From NCBI RefSeq assembly GCF_023721715.1, contig NZ_JAMDLG010000001.1, positions 3,697,784-3,761,783 on the forward strand: a stretch of 64,000 bases of DNA, read 5' to 3'. Source of the DNA: Parasegetibacter sp. NRK P23 (GTDB lineage: Bacteria; Bacteroidota; Bacteroidia; Chitinophagales; Chitinophagaceae). This document shows, one piece after another, positions 8,800 through 15,918 of this stretch. A program made the translations under genes and the position numbers. The notes under the pieces were generated by a model. That model saw only the letters and a list, made by a program, of their open reading frames with translations, made no database searches and had not been told where the DNA came from. Numbering within the stretch: the stretch's first letter is position 1; each line of letters begins with the position of its first letter.

Positions 8800-9436
8800 G
8801 GTTTATTCCTGTTTTCGCTTCAAGCACAGGGTCATTTATTTTCCAGACCTTCTCAACGGGAACAAGCAGTTCTCCCGTTCGTCCTCTGTCCAATAAAGAT
8901 TTTTGCGCCTTAACAAATGGCGTGATGTCTTCTATCAGGTTAATCGCGGTTGTTCCATAATGTTGCAGCAGTGTTCCTTTTAAGCCCAACTGAATGGCCC
9001 TTCTTGTGCGCTTTTTTCCAAATGGATCGTGGTCGGGATCCCATTGCAGCCGAACCTCTTTTTCCTTCAGGCTTTTTTCCCAGTCTTGCCGGCTGGCATG
9101 CACTTCCGGGTTATAGCTGGTGAAAGCCGCATTTGCAAGGATGTTCAAAAACTCAGTCTTTTTGAGCCATATAGCCAGTACTCTTTCCTGGTTCTCTTTT
9201 TCTGCCCAGCCGCTCCGGTACATCATCCAAAGGAAATTCGGCTTTATCCATGACATTCTGTTATAACTAAAATCCGGGCCGCCAAATTTTTGGTTGGCAA
9301 CTGCGTAATCCGCAATAGATGTTCTGTAAGCCTGGTACACTACCAGTTCCTCTTCCGTATGTTGGGCAATAATCTGTTGTCCGGAACCCGGCAGCAATTT
9401 TTGCGCTAACTCGTAGTTGTGTGTTGCAATTTTCAT
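8762..9436 (-). CDS. DUF4291 family protein, possible ADP-ribosyltransferase fold
   Basis: Recognised from the family pattern VVYQAYRTSIADYAV, FSYNRMSWIKPNFLWMMYRSGW and QERVLAIWLKK, followed by LQWDPDHDPFG and RRAIQLGLKG. Start chosen at 9436 (MKIATH), which begins beside the NAMPT stop at 9438; tandem ATGs at 9451/9448 would overlap it slightly. DUF4291 has, as far as I recall, been proposed to belong to the ADP-ribosyltransferase superfamily in comparative-genomic work on NAD+/ADP-ribose systems; I cannot verify this here. Its place among NAD+ enzymes supports an NAD+-using role. If it is a transferase, the neighbouring NADAR and macrodomain proteins would be natural reversal enzymes. The 38-bp overlap with the downstream gene is unusually long. 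Confidence 0.82.
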   Translation of the reverse strand: MKIATHNYELAQKLLPGSGQQIIAQHTEEELVVYQAYRTSIADYAVANQKFGGPDFSYNRMSWIKPNFLWMMYRSGWAEKENQERVLAIWLKKTEFLNILANAAFTSYNPEVHASRQDWEKSLKEKEVRLQWDPDHDPFGKKRTRRAIQLGLKGTLLQHYGTTAINLIEDITPFVKAQKSLLDRGRTGELLVPVEKVWKINDPVLEAKTGINHEHNHIVQADRH

Positions 9437-9437
9437 T

Positions 9438-10913
9438 TTAAATTCCATCATTTACTCTTTCCCGTATCTGCTGAAGCGACCACTCCACGAGCAGTTCACC
9501 ATCTTTAAATACAGTTTTCAATTCGCCTTCCGCTTCTTCTTCCCACGTGCATTCATCTTTAAGACTCAGTTTACCCGTTTGTGGATCGCGGTACACCTGC
9601 ATCAACCCTTTGGCCGATTTTTTTGTGCCATCGTCTGTTTTCGGGTCTTTGAAAATTGCTCTTCCTGCTCCATTCACCTCACCGTAGGTGGCTTTCATGG
9701 CGAAGCCGAAAGTATCGCGGGTAACATATTCGTAGGTGAACGAACCTATTCCCAACACCACATTGTAACTGGCGAACCCTTTGTTTTTTAACCCGGAAAG
9801 AATGGCTTCCTGCCGTTCCAACGTAATACTATCGCCGTAAATCAGGCCGATATGCGGGTCAAGGAGTTTGAACACTTTTTCTGTAATGCTTCCACCGAAG
9901 GTTTCCCATATACATTCGATGGCACCTTTGAAAGCCGGACTTCCAACCGGCGCATCGGGGTCACCTACAATGATTTTCACCGGATCGCCGCTATCGGGAC
10001 GGATCACAACTTTTCCATCCCGGGCCAGTATATCGGCTTTCATCAGCGGCAGGAATTCGGTGATCACCTGCCAGAAGTCCCAGGTATCGCTCACAATAGA
10101 AACGACGCCTGTTGGATACACTTCATTGATGAGTCGCCGGAATGTTCCGATTTCATCCTGTTGGGTACCCATGCACATCACACTGTGTTCGGTGGCGGCA
10201 ACGGAACCACCAATCAATTCCTGCGTACAATCGGCACCGTAATATTGCTCCAGCATATCAATGGCGGGAATGGTATCCGTACCACTGAAGGAAAGCAGGT
10301 GGCCGGCCCCGCTCATTACAGCATCTTCAATGCCACTCATGCCCCGGAAGGAAAAATCGTGTCCCTGCCAGGGAATAAAGGCTGTATCGCTGCCAACGGT
10401 TTCATGGGCGTACCGGTGGAAGGTCTTCAGGTATTGGTAGGCGGTAGTAGCGGAGGTACAGGGCTTCCAGAGAATGGCACTAAGCAGGGTTTCCAACATA
10501 TTGGTGAGCCAGAAAAAATCCGGATGCGTATTCCTGATCGTAAAAACCGGCACCCGCATGGGAACGAGTGTTCCTTCCGGCAAAGCTTTGATTTCGAGGG
10601 GAAGATAACCCAGATCGTGGAGGTCGGCAATATGCTGGTAAGTGATGCTGTCTTTGCCCAGGTAATTGTCTATTCTACGCTGGTATTGATACAGTACTTC
10701 CTCTTTCGGGCGGTTGAAGAAATCTTCATTGAACTGGTATTGAAGATATTCTTTGATAAAATATTGCAGGCCGAAAAATACGATCTCGCCGATGTCCTCA
10801 TTCCTCGATTTACGGGGCGTAAGGTTGGAATAAACGAGGGTGGTACCTTCCGGATACTGGAATTTATGGCCAACTTTGTAGCCATCTTTCAGGAGCAGGG
10901 GTGTGCATTTCAT
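9438..10913 (-). CDS. nadV: Nicotinamide phosphoribosyltransferase (NAMPT/NadV)
   Basis: NAMPT joins nicotinamide and PRPP to form NMN, the salvage step to NAD+. The 491 residues match the length of animal NAMPT. Key positions are present: FRGMS (Arg190, human Arg196), GTDT (Asp213, human Asp219, nicotinamide binding), TEHS (His243, human catalytic His247), RPDSGDP (Arg305/Asp307, human 311/313), and a late VFKDGELL. It is the second gene of the operon, 9 bp after the nrtR stop. No NMN adenylyltransferase gene lies nearby, so NAD+ synthesis would need a chromosomal NadD. An alternative reading, with the PRPP-synthetase-like partner, is the phage-type Namat enzyme that joins nicotinamide to ADP-ribose pyrophosphate. 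Confidence 0.95.
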   Translation of the reverse strand: MKCTPLLLKDGYKVGHKFQYPEGTTLVYSNLTPRKSRNEDIGEIVFFGLQYFIKEYLQYQFNEDFFNRPKEEVLYQYQRRIDNYLGKDSITYQHIADLHDLGYLPLEIKALPEGTLVPMRVPVFTIRNTHPDFFWLTNMLETLLSAILWKPCTSATTAYQYLKTFHRYAHETVGSDTAFIPWQGHDFSFRGMSGIEDAVMSGAGHLLSFSGTDTIPAIDMLEQYYGADCTQELIGGSVAATEHSVMCMGTQQDEIGTFRRLINEVYPTGVVSIVSDTWDFWQVITEFLPLMKADILARDGKVVIRPDSGDPVKIIVGDPDAPVGSPAFKGAIECIWETFGGSITEKVFKLLDPHIGLIYGDSITLERQEAILSGLKNKGFASYNVVLGIGSFTYEYVTRDTFGFAMKATYGEVNGAGRAIFKDPKTDDGTKKSAKGLMQVYRDPQTGKLSLKDECTWEEEAEGELKTVFKDGELLVEWSLQQIRERVNDGI

Positions 10914-10922
10914 AGCGGGTAA

Positions 10923-11612
10923 TTATAATGGTAAGGAAATATTGAGGTTAAACTGATTGGGTTGAATGGTTTTGTTGAAACGGTAGATATCGGGATGCCT
11001 GTTTTGGGCGCCGGTCTTTTTTTCACCTGTGGGAACGATGTAACCGGAATCAAGGATTTTCCTTCTGAAATTTCTCCGGTCGATGGAGATGCCGAGGATG
11101 CATTCGTACAGGTGATGCAATTCGGGCAGCGTAAAAGATTCATCCAGCAATTCGAAGCCCACGGGATAATACAGAATCTTAGACTGAAGCCTTTGTAGTG
11201 CTTTTCCAAATATGTGGGTATGGTCGAACCCAAGCGCGGGGAGGTTCCGCACATCGAACCATTGCACATCGTTGGCCATAGAGCCTGCTGCGATTCCGAA
11301 TTTATCGGGGTTCACCAGCGCGTAATAAGCGATGGAGATCACGCGTCCGCGGGGATCGCGGTCCGGGGTATCGAAGGAGTACAATTGTTCCAGGTAAAGA
11401 TCATCCATGCCCAGTTTTGTTTGCAGCACGCGGGAGCAGGTATCGGAGAAGGTTTCTTCCATTTGGAGAAAGGCACCGGGAAGCGTCCATTGGTCTTTGA
11501 AAGGCGTTTCGTTCCTGTTCAGCAGCAAAACGGAGAGTTCTCCGTTGTGGTAGCCGAACACCACAAGGTCAATAGCGAGCGAAGGATTTTTATAACTATC
11601 GAAGGGTCTCAT
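10923..11612 (-). CDS. nrtR: NrtR-type Nudix transcriptional regulator of NAD metabolism
   Basis: NrtR proteins join an N-terminal Nudix-like ADP-ribose sensor to a C-terminal winged helix and repress NAD-metabolism genes. Start taken at the ATG at 11612 (MRPFDSYK). The Nudix region runs about 10-140 (LPGAFLQMEETFSDTCSRVLQTKLGM around 44-69). The catalytic REUxEE glutamates are replaced (RV...QT), so it is likely a ligand sensor rather than a hydrolase. The C-terminus carries the NrtR wHTH pattern (FTLPELHHLYECILG, RRNFRRKILDSGYI). It is the first gene of the operon and is preceded by a palindrome overlapping a -7 element (11615-11645), consistent with autoregulation by ADP-ribose or NAD+ level. 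That ligand assignment is inferred from the family. Confidence 0.93.
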   Translation of the reverse strand: MRPFDSYKNPSLAIDLVVFGYHNGELSVLLLNRNETPFKDQWTLPGAFLQMEETFSDTCSRVLQTKLGMDDLYLEQLYSFDTPDRDPRGRVISIAYYALVNPDKFGIAAGSMANDVQWFDVRNLPALGFDHTHIFGKALQRLQSKILYYPVGFELLDESFTLPELHHLYECILGISIDRRNFRRKILDSGYIVPTGEKKTGAQNRHPDIYRFNKTIQPNQFNLNISLPL

Positions 11613-11614
11613 TC

Positions 11615-11639
11615 TGTTTGCGTTATTTCGACACAAACA
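11615..11639 (-). promoter_or_regulatory. Candidate NrtR operator
   Basis: Inverted repeat TGTTTG-N13-CAAACA, with 8 of 10 positions symmetric when the half-sites are extended to 10 bases. It ends 2 bp before the nrtR start codon and overlaps the TTTG of the adjoining -7 element. Position and symmetry suit a repressor that blocks its own operon. Confidence 0.6.
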
Positions 11640-11645
11640 AAGGTA
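11638..11645 (-). promoter_or_regulatory. Bacteroidota -7 promoter element of the NAD/ADP-ribose operon
   Basis: On the minus strand the sequence is TACCTTTG, an exact match to TAnnTTTG. A weak GTTG lies about 17 bases upstream as a possible -33 element. The same octamer occurs before ygiD and yqgE. The predicted transcription start falls inside the palindrome, leaving a short leader. Confidence 0.55.
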
Positions 11646-11823
11646 GAATATTTTGTTTCTGCAACTAAATCATAGAAAATTTTTTAATCTAATGACATTT
11701 ATTTAATTATACATGAAGAAAATTATTAAATCTAATTGGTTGGAGATATTATTTGAAGATGAACTCTTAAATAGCCGCCTTTATCAAGAAATGCTTCCTT
11801 TTCTAACCGGCTCATATTTCCCT

Positions 11824-11831
11824 TATTTTTG
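11824..11831 (+). promoter_or_regulatory. Candidate -7 element of the DinB-like gene
   Basis: TATTTTTG matches TAnnTTTG and lies 37 bp before the start codon. No good -33 element is visible. It abuts the hairpin at 11831-11857, so transcription would start within that palindrome. Confidence 0.4.
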
Positions 11832-11857
11832 AGCCGATTAGCTATTTTAATCGGCTC
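11831..11857 (+). promoter_or_regulatory. Inverted repeat before the DinB-like gene
   Basis: Perfect 10-bp arms GAGCCGATTA and TAATCGGCTC with a 7-base loop, 11 bp before the ATG at 11869. A further GGCTC copy lies about 25 bp upstream. It could be an operator at the start of transcription or a leader hairpin. Confidence 0.5.
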
Positions 11858-11868
11858 ACGATTTAATA

Positions 11869-12405
11869 ATGGCATCTGCCAAAACAAAAAACACAATGGC
11901 TCCTTCCCTCCCTGAAGTATGGCAAAGAGGTCCCGTTCCGGGTATTACTGCACTCCTACAACCTGTGGCACACGCACTGCTGCAAGCCAGAGAAGAACTG
12001 GATGAAATGATGAATGATTTCCCGGACCACCTCCTTTGGGAAAAGCCCGCTGGTGTGGCATCTGTTGGTTTTCATCTGCAGCATTTATCTGGTGTGCTGG
12101 ATCGTCTCTTTACTTATGCCCGGGGCGAAAAGCTGAATAACCAGCAAAGAGTGGCACTGGCTGCGGAAGCACTTGCTGAAAATCCGGATGTTTCGGTTTC
12201 AATGCTGTTGGAAAGATTTCACCTGCAAGTGGAAAACGCATTGGAGCAACTTCGGAATACCGCTGCGGAAACACTAACAGATTTCCGTGGCATCGGTGAA
12301 AAACAACTTCCTTCTACTGTATTAGGATTGTTGTTTCATGCGGCGGAGCACACGATGCGGCATATCGGACAATTGCATGTAACGGCTAAAATTGTGCGGG
12401 GATGA
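11869..12405 (+). CDS. DinB-like family protein
   Basis: A four-helix-bundle DinB/YfiT-type protein of 178 residues. It has the family's spaced metal-binding histidines: SVGFHLQHLSGVLDRLFTYARG in the middle, and LFHAAEHTMRHIGQLHV near the C-terminus. Family members are metal-dependent hydrolases or thiol transferases, often induced by stress; the substrate here is unknown. An internal ATG at 11896 (MAPSLPE) is an alternative start. The gene diverges from nrtR and is preceded by a palindrome at 11831-11857. It converges with the VOC gene, with 10 bp between stops. Confidence 0.85.
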   Translation: MASAKTKNTMAPSLPEVWQRGPVPGITALLQPVAHALLQAREELDEMMNDFPDHLLWEKPAGVASVGFHLQHLSGVLDRLFTYARGEKLNNQQRVALAAEALAENPDVSVSMLLERFHLQVENALEQLRNTAAETLTDFRGIGEKQLPSTVLGLLFHAAEHTMRHIGQLHVTAKIVRG

Positions 12406-12415
12406 GCGATATCCC

Positions 12416-12772
12416 TCACCCCTCCTCCCCAAACGTCAGCAAATTATTATCCGGGTCCAGCAACGAAAATTCCTTCATGCCCCAGGGCTTTTGCTGCAAA
12501 GCGCCATTCGGATGAATGGCCACGTTTCTATCCAGCAGCCACTGGTACAAAGCAGCGATAGCATCGGTGCGGATGTACACCTGACCATAATTCTCCAATG
12601 GATCCAATGTTTTGAATTCAAAAAAATGCAATTGGATTCCGTCTTTTTCCAGCATCAGGTACCCCTCATAATCCACAGCGCCTACATCACGAAACCCCAA
12701 ACAATCAATATAATAATTCCTGGTAGCCGCCTTATCGCGCATAGGGAGTTTGGGATGAACGGAACGAAGCAT
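12416..12772 (-). CDS. VOC superfamily (glyoxalase/bleomycin-resistance-like) protein
   Basis: 118 residues in one VOC module of two beta-alpha-beta-beta-beta units. The N-terminal AATRNYYIDCLGF, the central QLHFFEF and YGQVYIRTDAIAALY, and the C-terminal MKEFSLLDPDNNLLTFGE are characteristic. It resembles bleomycin-binding proteins, with His/Glu ligands only partly conserved, so it may be a binding protein rather than an enzyme. The gene stands alone between the convergent DinB-like gene and the surface-protein gene. Confidence 0.85.
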   Translation of the reverse strand: MLRSVHPKLPMRDKAATRNYYIDCLGFRDVGAVDYEGYLMLEKDGIQLHFFEFKTLDPLENYGQVYIRTDAIAALYQWLLDRNVAIHPNGALQQKPWGMKEFSLLDPDNNLLTFGEEG

Positions 12773-12813
12773 AAAGTGTATTTAAGTTGAATGCACCAAA
12801 AATAAGCTTCTTC

Positions 12814-13959
12814 TCAATTTTTCAGCACCTTCATTTTCTCCACACCCGTATCGGTTTTCACCTGGATGATATACATGCCGGAAGGCAATGGTGTAAGATC
12901 GGCAATACATTTTCCGGCGCTCGCTTGTTCTACCTGCAGCCATCTTTTCCCATTCATATCATACACCTGCACGTCCTTAATGCTCCCGGTTTTCAAGGTA
13001 ATTTCCACCCTTCCCACAGTAGGATTCGGAGCAACCGATACCAGCGACACATTCGTATTCCGGAGCGTAATTACCTCGCTGAGCGATTCTTTCCCATCCA
13101 GGTCCACCTGGCGGAGACGGAACAAATGAACGGGATCATTCCCCACGGGATAAGCGAAATGATACACTTGTTGAACAGTGCTGTTGCCCATTGCTTTCAC
13201 TGTACCCACTTTAGAAAATTGCGGTCCGCCGGTGCTGTGTTCAATGGTAAAATGACTGCTTTGCTGCTCCTGCGCGGTGGCCCATTCCAACACGCAATCG
13301 GATCCCCTTAGGGCTCCCCTGAAATATTCGTATTGCACGGGAAGCGTGCCTGGCGCGGCCAGCGAAATGTAGTTCATGCTCAGGTTAAAAACCGTTTGCG
13401 GCGATTTGGGATAGAAACGGATTTCATCCACATCACTGAAAAGAGAGGGCGTTAACTCATCGGCCTGGGAAATTGTCTTTGGCGGATAAGCAGGAGGCGT
13501 AGCGAAAGCCACTTCAATAGTGCCTACCAGCACGCCATTATCATAGGTAGAGATCATGAGCGGGGAATACCCGCCCCAATCGTACAGTGTGATGGATTGT
13601 AGAGAGAAGTTTACAGCCGTGCTCGAACTTTTCATGACCATCGCGGGTACGCCGTTGTTGGTGGCTTCCACATCAGGGCCGGAGGTGAGTCCGTTAAAAG
13701 TAGCATCATCGGAGCTGAGGTACGAATTGGGTTTCCAGGTGATGGTGGATCCGGGTTCCAGACCAAAAGTGGAACTCCCGGTAAAGATTTGAATTTCAAG
13801 TCCGATGATATCTTCGGAGCCGCCTTCTCCATCGCGGGCTATGCCTGCGGTCCAGGAGGGTTCATTGCTGGAAAAGGTGAGTACGTGGGGAAGGTTTACC
13901 TGGGCATGGGAAAAATAAGTTGTAGCGGAGGCCAGGAGTAACAGGTAGATTTTTTTCAT
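12814..13959 (-). CDS. Secreted protein with type IX secretion (T9SS) sorting domain
   Basis: A signal peptide (MKKIYLLLLASATTYFSHAQ) leads a beta-rich protein of 381 residues. The middle resembles a lectin-like or DUF-type beta-sandwich (ITLYDWGGYSPLMISTYDNG, IRFYPKSPQTVFNLSMNYISL). It is followed by the linker typical of Bacteroidota surface proteins (EWATAQEQQSSHFTIEHSTGG) and a C-terminal type A sorting domain: APNPTVGRVEI, VYDMNGKRW, LPSGMYIIQVKTDTG. It is therefore predicted to cross the outer membrane through the T9SS. The specific ligand or role is not recognisable. The gene appears monocistronic. Confidence 0.85.
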   Translation of the reverse strand: MKKIYLLLLASATTYFSHAQVNLPHVLTFSSNEPSWTAGIARDGEGGSEDIIGLEIQIFTGSSTFGLEPGSTITWKPNSYLSSDDATFNGLTSGPDVEATNNGVPAMVMKSSSTAVNFSLQSITLYDWGGYSPLMISTYDNGVLVGTIEVAFATPPAYPPKTISQADELTPSLFSDVDEIRFYPKSPQTVFNLSMNYISLAAPGTLPVQYEYFRGALRGSDCVLEWATAQEQQSSHFTIEHSTGGPQFSKVGTVKAMGNSTVQQVYHFAYPVGNDPVHLFRLRQVDLDGKESLSEVITLRNTNVSLVSVAPNPTVGRVEITLKTGSIKDVQVYDMNGKRWLQVEQASAGKCIADLTPLPSGMYIIQVKTDTGVEKMKVLKN

Positions 13960-14096
13960 GGAGGCATCGTTTAATGGTGAAGAAAAAACGATGTGTAGGG
14001 AAAATTGTGCCGGGGGGCATCTTGCAATAAATTTTAATTATTTCAGCTTTTTTTTACTTTTAATACATCAATAATTATAGAAAACCCTAATAATCA

Positions 14097-14311
14097 ATGA
14101 CTAAGCCGGGAGATTACCTGGCTCAGAAATCGGATAATAAGTCTGAAGTCGCACGGAAAACTGGCTTGTCGAGAACAAGAATGAATGAATTAACACTGAT
14201 GAATGCAGTCATTTAAGGGCGGAGGAATTGTATTTAATTGCATTAGCAATTGGGGTAAATTCTTGTGATTTGTTACAGGCGCTGTACGGGGATATCAAGT
14301 TGAAAAAGTAA
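14097..14311 (+). pseudogene. Frameshifted XRE-type helix-turn-helix gene
   Basis: Frame 1 from the ATG at 14097 encodes 39 residues (MTKPGDYLAQKSDNKSEVAR, then KTGLSRTRMNELTL, a clear HTH) and stops at 14214. Directly overlapping in another frame, 14213-14311 encodes LRAEELYLIALAIGVNSCDL followed by LQALYGDIKLKK, which reads as the natural continuation of a small HTH regulator of about 70 residues. A single frameshift (one base lost or two gained) near 14200-14213 would restore one protein. It may be a real pseudogene, a sequencing error or, less likely, programmed frameshifting. It lies 40 bp before the DUF5655 gene and was probably its regulator. Confidence 0.65.
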
Positions 14312-14351
14312 ATCAAAATAATCAAGCACTAAATAACATCCTATTTCGAAA

Positions 14352-15257
14352 ATGATCCTATACAACAATAATAGCAACAAACTAATCCAACTGAAAGAAA
14401 ATCCATTTAAACTTGAAAAGGAGCTTCAGCAATTATTTGAGGAGAATCTTAGACCGCTCACCAATTGGCAATTCATCAAAACAGAATTTTCCATTAGAAG
14501 CAACCGGATTGATACACTTGCTTTTGATCCGGAAAACAAATCTTTTGTAATAATTGAATACAAGCGAGATAGGAACTATAGTGTTATAGACCAGGGTGTA
14601 TCTTACCTGAACCTTATGCTGGAGCATAAGGCAGATTTCATCGTAGAATACAATGAAAGTTTAGGACAAGTACTAAAGCGTGAAGAGGTTGATTGGAGCC
14701 AAAGCAAGGTAATATTTGTTTCCGCTTCATTTACTGATTTTCAAAAGCAATCAACCAATTTCAAAGATTTATCTATTGAATTATGGGAAGTTAAGCGCTT
14801 TCAAAATGATATAATTCTTATTAACCCCATAAAGAAATCTTCTTCAGCCCCAAGCATTAAACCCATAGCCAAACAAAATGAGCAATTCGAAAAAGTTGCA
14901 AAAGAAATCAGGTCTTTTACTGAAGACGATCATATCAGTAGGGTTAACGACCATATTTCCGAACTCTACAACCAGTTTAAAACGGCCATACTAAACTTGA
15001 GTCCCGACATTGAAATACAGCCCCAAAAAGATTATATCGCATTCAAGAAAGGAACCAATATTACAGATATTACCTTACTGAAGAGGAATCTTAAAATGTG
15101 GATCAACTTAAAGAAAGGCAAGTTGGATGACCCAAAAAATATTACCCGCGATGTTTCGGGAATTGGACATTGGGGAAATGGCGATTATGAACTGGTAATA
15201 GAAGATGACTTAAATATAGAATACATCATGAGTTTGGTTAAACAGGCCATTACTTGA
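14352..15257 (+). CDS. DUF5655-type protein with PD-(D/E)xK nuclease-like N-domain
   Basis: 301 residues. The N-terminal part contains a PD-(D/E)xK-like core: RIDTLAFD (Asp54) and SFVIIEYKRDR (Glu69-x-Lys71), followed by DQGVSYLNLML, as in NucS/DUF91-like nucleases. The C-terminal 110 residues (HISELYNQFKTAILNL, DYIAFKK, NLKMWINLKKGKLDDP, GHWGNGDYELVIEDD) match the DUF5655 domain as I recall it. Such proteins are often found among restriction and defence genes; activity is unproven. The gene is AT-rich and starts a cluster with SRA-HNH and DUF1016 genes. Its immediate upstream neighbour is a broken HTH gene. Confidence 0.75.
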   Translation: MILYNNNSNKLIQLKENPFKLEKELQQLFEENLRPLTNWQFIKTEFSIRSNRIDTLAFDPENKSFVIIEYKRDRNYSVIDQGVSYLNLMLEHKADFIVEYNESLGQVLKREEVDWSQSKVIFVSASFTDFQKQSTNFKDLSIELWEVKRFQNDIILINPIKKSSSAPSIKPIAKQNEQFEKVAKEIRSFTEDDHISRVNDHISELYNQFKTAILNLSPDIEIQPQKDYIAFKKGTNITDITLLKRNLKMWINLKKGKLDDPKNITRDVSGIGHWGNGDYELVIEDDLNIEYIMSLVKQAIT

Positions 15258-15366
15258 TGATAGGCCCTTATCCAACATCAATAGGTAATACAACATGTCT
15301 GCGGTTACTATTGTAGATTTTAGCACATTCTATAGCGGCTTGTAAATTCTATTACAAAATCATCAG

Positions 15367-15804
15367 GTGAAGTGTTTTAACATTCAAATCAACTCCAGTT
15401 TGTCTTTAAACCCCCACTATAAAGTTGTAGCTGCCGTTATTGAACACAACGGCAAATTCCTTTGCATGCAAAAAGGGAAAAGCAAGTATCCTTATCTATC
15501 CAATACTTTCGAGTTTCCCGGTGGCAAAATAGAAGCAGGGGAAACGCCGGAATCTGCGCTGGTAAGAGAAGTTATGGAAGAATTAAATCTTGCTATCGTA
15601 GTTGGATCTTCTTTAGAAGTTATTCACCACCAGTACCCCGATTTTTCGATCGACTTATTGCCGTTTCGTTGCACAGTGGCCACTAATACCATCACCTTAA
15701 ACGAACATGTATCTTTTCAATGGTTAGAAGCCAGCGCATTGCCTTCTTTGCATTGGGCTGCGGCTGACGTTCCCATTGTACAAGCCGTGGTTCACGGATA
15801 TTGA
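15367..15804 (+). CDS. Nudix hydrolase, MutT/NudG-like
   Basis: 145 residues from a GTG start at 15367; the first about 17 residues are poorly conserved, so the start is uncertain. The Nudix box is FPGGKIEAGETPESALVREV followed by MEELNL, which keeps the GxxxxxE, RE and EE catalytic residues but lacks the usual Gly near its end. The rest (ALPSLHWAAADVPIV) matches MutT/CTP-pyrophosphohydrolase-type enzymes that cleave oxidised or modified (d)NTPs. Its place between two nuclease genes could reflect nucleotide sanitation linked to defence, but it may equally be housekeeping. Confidence 0.85.
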   Translation: MKCFNIQINSSLSLNPHYKVVAAVIEHNGKFLCMQKGKSKYPYLSNTFEFPGGKIEAGETPESALVREVMEELNLAIVVGSSLEVIHHQYPDFSIDLLPFRCTVATNTITLNEHVSFQWLEASALPSLHWAAADVPIVQAVVHGY

Positions 15805-15918
15805 AATTCTCCTATATTTACGATTCATAACCACCACATATGAATCAATTCCACACTATAACTACTGTATTGCCCTGTATTTACTTATTGCCCGAATCTA
15901 TTGCAGTAGTGTAAGTTT

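Noticed and set aside
9852-10922. 356-codon plus-strand frame opposite NAMPT
   Set aside because: Complete overlap with the conserved NAMPT gene; the translation is Gly/Ile/Phe-rich without family motifs.
11713-11832. 39-codon frame (MKKIIKSNWLEILFEDELLN start) between nrtR and the DinB-like gene
   Set aside because: No family resemblance, no ribosome binding site, and it runs through the likely promoter of the DinB-like gene. Kept only as a remote possibility.
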